From contig JAANMP010000001.1 of assembly GCA_011250595.1 (NCBI GenBank), positions 124,001 through 188,000 on the forward strand: a stretch of DNA of 64,000 nt, in the 5' to 3' direction. The DNA is from Bacillus sp. MM2020_1. Its GTDB lineage: Bacteria > Bacillota > Bacilli > Bacillales > Cytobacillaceae. The notes below the pieces were generated by a model. That model saw nothing but the letters and a program-made list of their open reading frames with translations. It did not search any database and was not told the DNA's origin. Positions 59,241 to 64,000 of this stretch are shown here, piece after piece (within the stretch, counting starts at the first letter, position 1; the number at the start of each line of letters is the position of its first letter). The translations under genes were made by a program, and so were the position numbers.

Positions 59241-59326
59241 GGTGCCTGACACCGATTAATTCACTCATGCCAAGGTTGGTGCCTGACACCAAAAAATTCG
59301 CTCCCGCAACGATGGTGCCTGACACC
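59241..59326. repeat. Three GGTGCCTGACACC motifs between ywlC and mntP
   Basis: Exact copies at 59241, 59278 and 59314 (steps of 37 and 36 bp). The last lies directly after the ywlC terminator. Confidence 0.92.
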
Positions 59327-59366
59327 AAAAAAACACCAGGTCCCCTCCGCGGAGAACCTGGTGTTA
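59326..59366 (-). terminator. ywlC terminator
   Basis: AACACCAGGT and ACCTGGTGTT form a 10-bp stem followed by seven T on the minus strand. It overlaps the ywlC stop codon. Confidence 0.85.
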
Positions 59367-60407
59367 TTCAGCAATCAACTTATTTCCAGCCGCTTTTTGC
59401 AAGCGGTTCATAATTGCATTTCCGACACCTTCGTTCGGAAACACCTCGCTGAAAATTATATCAACCTGTTCCAGGTTAAATTTTCGCAGCGTATCATATA
59501 GCGCCGTGGCGACAGTTTCCAGCTCCACCCGCTTCCCGCAGGCCAGCACAACATCTGCTTCCAACACATCAACCTGCTCTTCCGTTGTCAGCACCCCGAC
59601 CCGCAAACCCGCCGTTCGCTTTTCTTCTACTAAACTCTGGAGAAATTGCGTGGTGCCTGACACCATAAATAACGGTGCATTCGGGGCATAGTGTTGGTAT
59701 TTCATGCCCGGAGCTTTTGGGCGGGCCGCCTCATCGGTTAATGCGGCATCGACACGAACTTCACCGATTACGGCCTTGAGCTGCTCTTTTGTTACCCCGC
59801 CTGGTCGTAGGATAACTGGAATGGCTTCCGTGCAATCGATGACTGTTGATTCAACGCCAATCCCTGTTGCACCCCCGTCAATCACGCCGGCAATTTTTCC
59901 ATTTAAATCGTCCAAGACATGCTGGGCATTAGTTGGACTCGGTTTGCCTGAGCTGTTGGCACTCGGGGCGGCAATCGGCAGTCCACAGCTTTTCAACAAT
60001 GCCAGTGCGACCGGGTGGTCCGGCATCCTCACCGCGACCGTTGCCAACCCGGCTGTGGCCGATTCCGCTAGCACGCCTTCTTTCTTTTTAAAAATAATTG
60101 TCAACGGGCCCGGCCAAAACGCCTCCATTAAAACTTCAGCCTTGTCGGGGACCTCAGCCACAAACGTGCTCAGCTGCTTTTTATCCGCAATGTGGATAAT
60201 TAGTGGATTATCACTTGGCCTGCCCTTGGCTGCAAAAATCTTCGCTACCGCCACATCACTTTCAGCGTTACCTCCAAGACCATAAACCGTCTCTGTAGGG
60301 AGGGCAACCACTTCATTATCACTTAAAAAATTTGCTGCATCCACAACTTGTGGATTACTTTCAAGATTATCCACAGACTTATCCACTTTCCAAACTTTTG
60401 TGTTCAT
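59364..60407 (-). CDS. ywlC: L-threonylcarbamoyladenylate synthase (Sua5/YwlC)
   Basis: Makes threonylcarbamoyl-AMP for tRNA t6A modification. 347 residues: YrdC domain (VVALPTETVYGLGGNA near residue 35, KGRPSDNPLIIHI, and IAAPSANSSGKPSPT) and the C-terminal Sua5 domain. The first codons contain two DnaA-type boxes (encoding VDKSVDN). Codons for MVSGTT near residue 250 hold an exact GGTGTCAGGCACC motif. Confidence 0.95.
   Translation of the reverse strand: MNTKVWKVDKSVDNLESNPQVVDAANFLSDNEVVALPTETVYGLGGNAESDVAVAKIFAAKGRPSDNPLIIHIADKKQLSTFVAEVPDKAEVLMEAFWPGPLTIIFKKKEGVLAESATAGLATVAVRMPDHPVALALLKSCGLPIAAPSANSSGKPSPTNAQHVLDDLNGKIAGVIDGGATGIGVESTVIDCTEAIPVILRPGGVTKEQLKAVIGEVRVDAALTDEAARPKAPGMKYQHYAPNAPLFMVSGTTQFLQSLVEEKRTAGLRVGVLTTEEQVDVLEADVVLACGKRVELETVATALYDTLRKFNLEQVDIIFSEVFPNEGVGNAIMNRLQKAAGNKLIAE
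59652..59664. repeat. GGTGTCAGGCACC motif inside ywlC
   Basis: An exact copy; the coding strand reads V-S-G-T. Confidence 0.9.
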
Positions 60408-60629
60408 AGTTATCCACCTTTATCACGAATGAGTCTATTAGCGAAATTTGGCGAATTTAGTCACCTAGACTCATATTTTTCACTCAATACGTTTGAAAGT
60501 ATAAAAGAAGGTGGGCATAAAAACAAGTGTTATCCACAAATTGTGCACAACTTCCTTGAAAAAGTGGATAACTTTGTGGATATACCCACAATTATAGTGA
60601 AAATTTTAAAAATAATGAGTTATCCACAT
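60367..60629. promoter_or_regulatory. DnaA-box cluster across the ywlC/ywlB junction
   Basis: TTATCCACA occurs exactly at 60367, 60530 and 60621; one-mismatch forms lie at 60379, 60410, 60563 (minus) and 60575 (minus). A further exact copy is at 61325. As I recall, the ywlC region is one of the DnaA-bound clusters of B. subtilis outside oriC, which help limit initiation. Confidence 0.8.
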
Positions 60630-61038
60630 TTAAAACGTGTCGAATATGTTCAGATTGATAAAATTCGCCGGGTATTTCCGCCCGATCAATTCTCTGGAAG
60701 CCCATTATTTCAAAAAACGGCAAGGCTACGCTCTTATTTGTTGCCAAAAACAAACCTTTCATCCCTTTTTCTTTTGCTAATTGCATCATTTGATCAAAAA
60801 GAATAAAGATTTCCTTTTCCGCTTGTCCAGGTGAAACTACGAGCGAACGCAAGAGCCCAAACTCTGTGAAGGCTTCCATCCCGAGCGAACCCTTTATTGT
60901 ACCATGCTCATTCTCTAGTAACAAAAAATAATCAACCGTTTCTTCTATCAGTCCATCCGTCCCAAGTTTGGCTCTAGATAAAAACTCTCGTAAACCGTCC
61001 AAATCTTGTTTATTTGCTCTACGAATCAATGCCCGCAT
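60592..61038 (-). CDS. ywlB: GNAT family N-acetyltransferase YwlB
   Basis: 148 residues from the ATG at 61038, chosen because GAGGTG lies 6 bp before it. GNAT fold: LLENEHGTIKGSLG, LRSLVVSPGQAEKEI (acetyl-CoA loop region) and LPFFEIMGFQRID. The substrate is unknown. The last codons (NVDNS) include a DnaA box. Confidence 0.85.
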   Translation of the reverse strand: MRALIRRANKQDLDGLREFLSRAKLGTDGLIEETVDYFLLLENEHGTIKGSLGMEAFTEFGLLRSLVVSPGQAEKEIFILFDQMMQLAKEKGMKGLFLATNKSVALPFFEIMGFQRIDRAEIPGEFYQSEHIRHVLNVDNSLFLKFSL

Positions 61039-61156
61039 CCCATCCACCTCTTTTTTAAGATTCTACTCTATGAATATTGATGAGATAGAAAAAATAGAAC
61101 CGCTAGATTCCCGAAATCTAGTAAAAATTAATAAGGCATACGACCCGTTTTTTCAC

Positions 61157-61310
61157 GGAACAAAAGGCGCAAGCGCCCGTTTAGCTGCGTATGGGCTGGA
61201 GCGCTCCCACTGAGATAAAGGAAACACGGAGAGCGATAGCGCATTCGTGCTTGACTTATCGTAGGGCGGAGAGCGAAGCCCACTAGCAGCTGGGCGCTGG
61301 AGCTGGATTC
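61157..61310. repeat. Structured GC-rich intergenic repeat element
   Basis: Several hairpins follow one another: GGCGC/GCGCC (61166-61177), the palindrome GGAGCGCTCC (61198-61207), GGGC...GCCC near 61265-61282 and CAGC...GCTG near 61290-61303. No protein is encoded. It occupies most of the 355-bp gap between ywlB and spoIIR, which otherwise holds an exact DnaA box and the spoIIR terminator. Confidence 0.6.
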
Positions 61311-61363
61311 AGAGAACTATTCAAGTTATCCACAACATTTGATTTTATAATTTCCTAGACGAC

Positions 61364-61396
61364 GAAAAAACCAGCCCCTTAATTGGAACTGGCTTA
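61364..61396 (-). terminator. spoIIR terminator
   Basis: AGCCAGTTCC and GGGGCTGGTT arms are followed by a T-run on the minus strand; it overlaps the stop codon region. Confidence 0.75.
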
Positions 61397-62320
61397 ATTA
61401 AACATCTTTTCCCACATCTCTACCACGAAAAACTTCACTTCCACCGGCTTCTCATCTTCCGAGGTATACACAGGCGCCGCCTTTTCAGCTACCTTCACCG
61501 TCTCTTCCACATCTTCAATCACGATTTCATTGAAGACGGGCGCATTTTTTTCAATCAACCGCTCCGGTTTCTTCATTTCTTCTTCGTCATCAGTTGCCGC
61601 TTTTTCCACTTTTTCAGCCTTTACCACAACTGCCTTCGGTTCTTCTTTTACCACCTTAACCTCTTTCGGTTCACTTGAACTTGCTTCCACTTTTTCAGTC
61701 TTAAACTTTTTCGGTTCCTCACTAGAGCTTGCTTCCCTTTTTACTTTTTCAACCGGCTTGTCAGGACTCACGGTTTTTGCATGAGCTTTTTTCTCCTCCT
61801 CAAAGCCATCACTCACCGCAACACCATTTGAAAAATCAAGGAAGCATAATGGCGGATAAAGCACACACCACCAGTTCGCGCCTTCACCGCTCCCGAGCGT
61901 AATTAATATCGCTTGATACTCACCAGCCGGATATAAAAATTGACCATATAATTTTGTCGGAAACTGAACCTTGCCAAACTCGACGTTCACCGATTGATCG
62001 GACCCTTGCTCACGGACCACCTGTTCCGAAATTGCTTGAATCTCAGGAAGCTTCGCCTTGATGACCGTTCTTGCTTTTTCCATCGACGTTAGATCCTGCA
62101 CCCACAGTGTAATCTGCGCGTTCACCGCATCGCGCACCTTCCGCTTAATTGCCTGGTCCTCTTCAAAATCACTGTTTGCAAGAATCCTGAGCCGAATCGC
62201 TTCACCCGGAATCACAATCGATTCCTTTGCAGCTGCTTCCGTCTTCGGCATATATAAACTCAACATTGTCCCTAAAGACAACACGATTAGATAACTCCAA
62301 ACCACTAATTTACTTCTCAT
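61394..62320 (-). CDS. spoIIR: Stage II sporulation protein R with a Lys/Glu-rich insertion
   Basis: SpoIIR is secreted by the forespore and triggers SpoIIGA to process pro-sigma-E in the mother cell. Residues 1-30 are a signal or anchor segment; the SpoIIR domain covers about 35-170 (IRLRILANSDFEEDQ, LYPAGEYQAILITLGSGEG, NWWCVLYPPLCFLDF). After GVAVSD there is a segment of about 110 residues rich in Lys, Glu, Val and Ser (KVEASSSEPKEVKVVKEE type), then the usual C-terminus EVKFFVVEMWEK. At 308 residues it is clearly longer than the roughly 220 of B. subtilis. Confidence 0.93.
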   Translation of the reverse strand: MRSKLVVWSYLIVLSLGTMLSLYMPKTEAAAKESIVIPGEAIRLRILANSDFEEDQAIKRKVRDAVNAQITLWVQDLTSMEKARTVIKAKLPEIQAISEQVVREQGSDQSVNVEFGKVQFPTKLYGQFLYPAGEYQAILITLGSGEGANWWCVLYPPLCFLDFSNGVAVSDGFEEEKKAHAKTVSPDKPVEKVKREASSSEEPKKFKTEKVEASSSEPKEVKVVKEEPKAVVVKAEKVEKAATDDEEEMKKPERLIEKNAPVFNEIVIEDVEETVKVAEKAAPVYTSEDEKPVEVKFFVVEMWEKMFN

Positions 62321-62449
62321 TCTAACACCGTCCCTTCGATATCTTCATTTTGGACAAAATGCCAGAATCTTAAACTATTAAATTTTGATATTTTCCATAA
62401 AGCAAAGAGCAAACATCTAGAAGATTTCCTTCTAAAAAAGCCTCGGGAC

Positions 62450-63400
62450 TTAAGCCCCGAAGCCGATTTCCGCAAATACCATGCGATCCTTGCCATTCAA
62501 ATCATTCACTATCTCTACCTTTGCATCCTCAAAAGCCTTTTGTATAAGCTCCGCTACCGCTTCGCCTTGGCCCGCCCCAATTTCGAAACCAACCAACGCT
62601 CGCTGCTCCAGCACCTGCGACAGCTCAATCATAAAGCGGCGGTAAAAATCCAAGCCATCCGTCCCTGCAAACAAGGCCCTGTGCGGCTCATGCTCCGTTA
62701 CAACCTCCGACATTGTTGTCATATCACCAAGCGGAATATACGGCGGATTTGAGAGGATCACATCAAACCTTGCCCCGCTCTCAATAAACGGACCCAGCAA
62801 ATCGCCCTGAACAAACTCAACCTCCGCCCCAAGCCGTGCCGCATTCTCCCGCGCCACAGAGAGTGACGTCTCCGCAATATCAGTGCCTATCACCATTAAC
62901 ACTGGCCCCGCAGTACTTTCGGTGCCTGACACCATTTCTACTCGCCCCGTAGTACTTTCGGTGCCTGACACCACTCGCAGTTCGGATTCTTCTAGCTTCA
63001 TGGTAATCGCAATGGCGCCGCTTCCTGTCCCGATATCTGCTAACCGGATAACCTGCTTACCGCCAAAAAGCCGCTTGATCCGTTGGAGTGCGCCGTAGAC
63101 GAGTTCTTCGGTTTCCGGCCTCGGAATCAGCACCTCTTCATTGACGATAAACGGGCGCCCATAAAATTCCTCAGACCCGATAATATACTGCACCGGTGTA
63201 CCCTTCGCATGTTCACCAACCGCTTTTTCAAACTCAGCCCACACCCCCGGCGCCAACTCATCGCGCACATTCGCAAATAACTGCGACCGCGACATCCCTG
63301 TGAAATGGCGAAGTAACAACTCACCCGCATTCTCATCACGACTCGCAGAAACTAAAAAAGAAGAAGCCCATTGAAGAGCTTCATAGACTTTTTTACTCAT
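62450..63400 (-). CDS. prmC: PrmC, release-factor glutamine methyltransferase, with a repeat-derived insertion
   Basis: Methylates the GGQ glutamine of release factors using S-adenosylmethionine. 316 residues from the ATG at 63400, which overlaps the prfA stop by 8 bp. The N-terminal helical domain is followed by the Rossmann domain with [11 protein letters not shown] and the NPPY catalytic motif (ILSNPPYIP). Between the second strand and [15 protein letters not shown] lies about 26 extra residues made of two copies of a 13-residue unit starting GTEST. The DNA is a 39-bp tandem repeat built on the GGTGTCAGGCACC motif. Confidence 0.93.
   Translation of the reverse strand: MSKKVYEALQWASSFLVSASRDENAGELLLRHFTGMSRSQLFANVRDELAPGVWAEFEKAVGEHAKGTPVQYIIGSEEFYGRPFIVNEEVLIPRPETEELVYGALQRIKRLFGGKQVIRLADIGTGSGAIAITMKLEESELRVVSGTESTTGRVEMVSGTESTAGPVLMVIGTDIAETSLSVARENAARLGAEVEFVQGDLLGPFIESGARFDVILSNPPYIPLGDMTTMSEVVTEHEPHRALFAGTDGLDFYRRFMIELSQVLEQRALVGFEIGAGQGEAVAELIQKAFEDAKVEIVNDLNGKDRMVFAEIGFGA
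62882..62972. repeat. In-frame 39-bp tandem repeat in prmC built on the motif
   Basis: Motif positions at 62882 (diverged), 62921 (exact) and 62960 (exact) are 39 bp apart. Flanking CAGTACTTTC / TAGTACTTTC is also repeated. Confidence 0.93.
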
Positions 63401-64000
63401 TAGAGGCACTTTCCAGCCTGCGCGCTTGGTCATCCATAATCAGCGCATCGATGACATCATCGAGCTTGCCTTCTAAAATTTGATCGAGCTTTTGAATCGT
63501 TAAACCGATGCGGTGGTCTGTCACCCGGTTTTGCGGGAAGTTATAGGTCCGAATCCGCTCCGAACGGTCCCCCGTACCAACCGCTGATTTACGGACCGAA
63601 TCATACTCCGCCTGTGCTTCCTGCTGATACTTATCATAAATCCGTGCTCGTAATACCTTCATCGCTTTATCTTTATTCTTATGCTGCGATTTCTCGTCCT
63701 GAATCGAAACCACAATCCCGGTTGGAATATGCGTTAACCGAACTGCAGACATCGTCGTATTAACCGACTGTCCGCCGGCGCCACTGGACGCAAACGCATC
63801 AAACCGGATATCTTTATCATTGATGTCCACTTCTAATTCTTCCGCTTCCGGCAAACAAACAACCGTCGCTGTCGACGTATGAATCCGACCGCTTGATTCC
63901 GTTTCCGGAACACGTTGCACACGGTGTGCCCCGTTCTCATACTTCAATTTCGAATAAGCACCCTGACCGTTGATCATAAAGCTAATTTCCTTGTAACCGC
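63393..64000 (-). CDS. prfA: Peptide chain release factor 1 (partial, 5' end outside the window)
   Basis: About 202 C-terminal residues are visible, continuing in frame to the window edge ([13 protein letters not shown]). The GGQ motif lies in [21 protein letters not shown]1 reads UAA and UAG. It is followed with an 8-bp overlap by prmC, its modifying enzyme, the conserved order. The PxT-type codon-recognition segment lies upstream of the window. Confidence 0.96.
   Translation of the reverse strand, partial: GYKEISFMINGQGAYSKLKYENGAHRVQRVPETESSGRIHTSTATVVCLPEAEELEVDINDKDIRFDAFASSGAGGQSVNTTMSAVRLTHIPTGIVVSIQDEKSQHKNKDKAMKVLRARIYDKYQQEAQAEYDSVRKSAVGTGDRSERIRTYNFPQNRVTDHRIGLTIQKLDQILEGKLDDVIDALIMDDQARRLESASNE

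Overview
The window comes from a spore-forming, Gram-positive Bacillaceae chromosome. The evidence is the sporulation genes spoIIQ, spoIID and spoIIR, a complete eight-gene rsbR-rsbS-rsbT-rsbU-rsbV-rsbW-sigB-rsbX operon, and a backbone order matching the Bacillus subtilis prfA-prmC-spoIIR-ywlB-ywlC-mntP-ywlE-rpiB-ywlG-glyA-upp-atp-ywzB-ywmB-murA-spoIID-spoIIQ region read on the minus strand. A nuo operon beside atp and many YflT/YsnF/CsbD-type stress genes suggest a Neobacillus-like or related environmental Bacillus. That genus call is inference. No rRNA, tRNA, prophage or CRISPR array was seen.

Layout from left to right: (1) 0.1-8.4 kb holds an alkyltransferase-like gene, a class B penicillin-binding protein, spoIIQ, a VanZ-like gene, spoIID, murA, ywmB and ywzB. 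(2) 8.6-31.4 kb is a general-stress island. It has the sigB operon (15.7-20.5 kb) in the middle, flanked by two yflT paralogues, a DksA-like gene, a GlsB-type membrane protein, amylase and permease genes, cardiolipin synthase, dps, a CorA transporter, ysnF, a second RsbR-like sensor, CNNM and CmpX-type membrane proteins, a lipoprotein, csbD, a Gly-rich stress protein and at least two very small ORFs. I find about 13 candidate sigma-B promoters (GTTTNN, 13-15 bp, GGGTAT-like), several in divergent pairs, so the regulator and much of its probable regulon sit together. (3) 31.8-42.3 kb is nuoABCDHIJKLMN, an 11-subunit complex I without the NADH-oxidising module NuoEFG. (4) 42.9-50.1 kb is the atp operon, atpZ-I-B-E-F-H-A-G-D-C. 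(5) 50.5-53.9 kb holds a Vpr-like subtilase and a NERD-domain protein. (6) 54.4-64 kb is the conserved upp-glyA-ywlG-rpiB-ywlE-mntP-ywlC-ywlB-spoIIR-prmC-prfA block; prfA runs off the right edge.

The most unusual content is repetitive. The 13-mer GGTGTCAGGCACC (or its complement GGTGCCTGACACC) occurs 16 times exactly and about five more times with one or two changes. It lies mostly in intergenic gaps, often in pairs 34-39 bp apart, but also inside cls, nuoL, ywlC and prmC. In prmC it forms an in-frame 39-bp tandem expansion. Three other unrelated intergenic arrays have periods close to whole DNA helical turns: six copies of a 52-bp unit after dps, two blocks of four 21-bp units before the nuo terminator, and five TTACGTGCC boxes about 20.5 bp apart upstream of the NERD gene. 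A DnaA-box cluster spans the ywlC/ywlB junction, and two copies of a transposase-less inverted-repeat element lie in the stress island, one with a perfect 8-bp target duplication.

Functionally, the conserved parts supply respiration and ATP synthesis (complex I and F1Fo), wall precursor and wall synthesis (MurA, PBP), sporulation signalling (SpoIIR, SpoIIQ, SpoIID) and translation termination (PrfA/PrmC). The stress island senses energy or environmental stress through the RsbR/RsbS/RsbT stressosome, RsbU, and the RsbV/RsbW partner switch, and sends it through sigma-B to the surrounding membrane, DNA-protection and small-protein genes.
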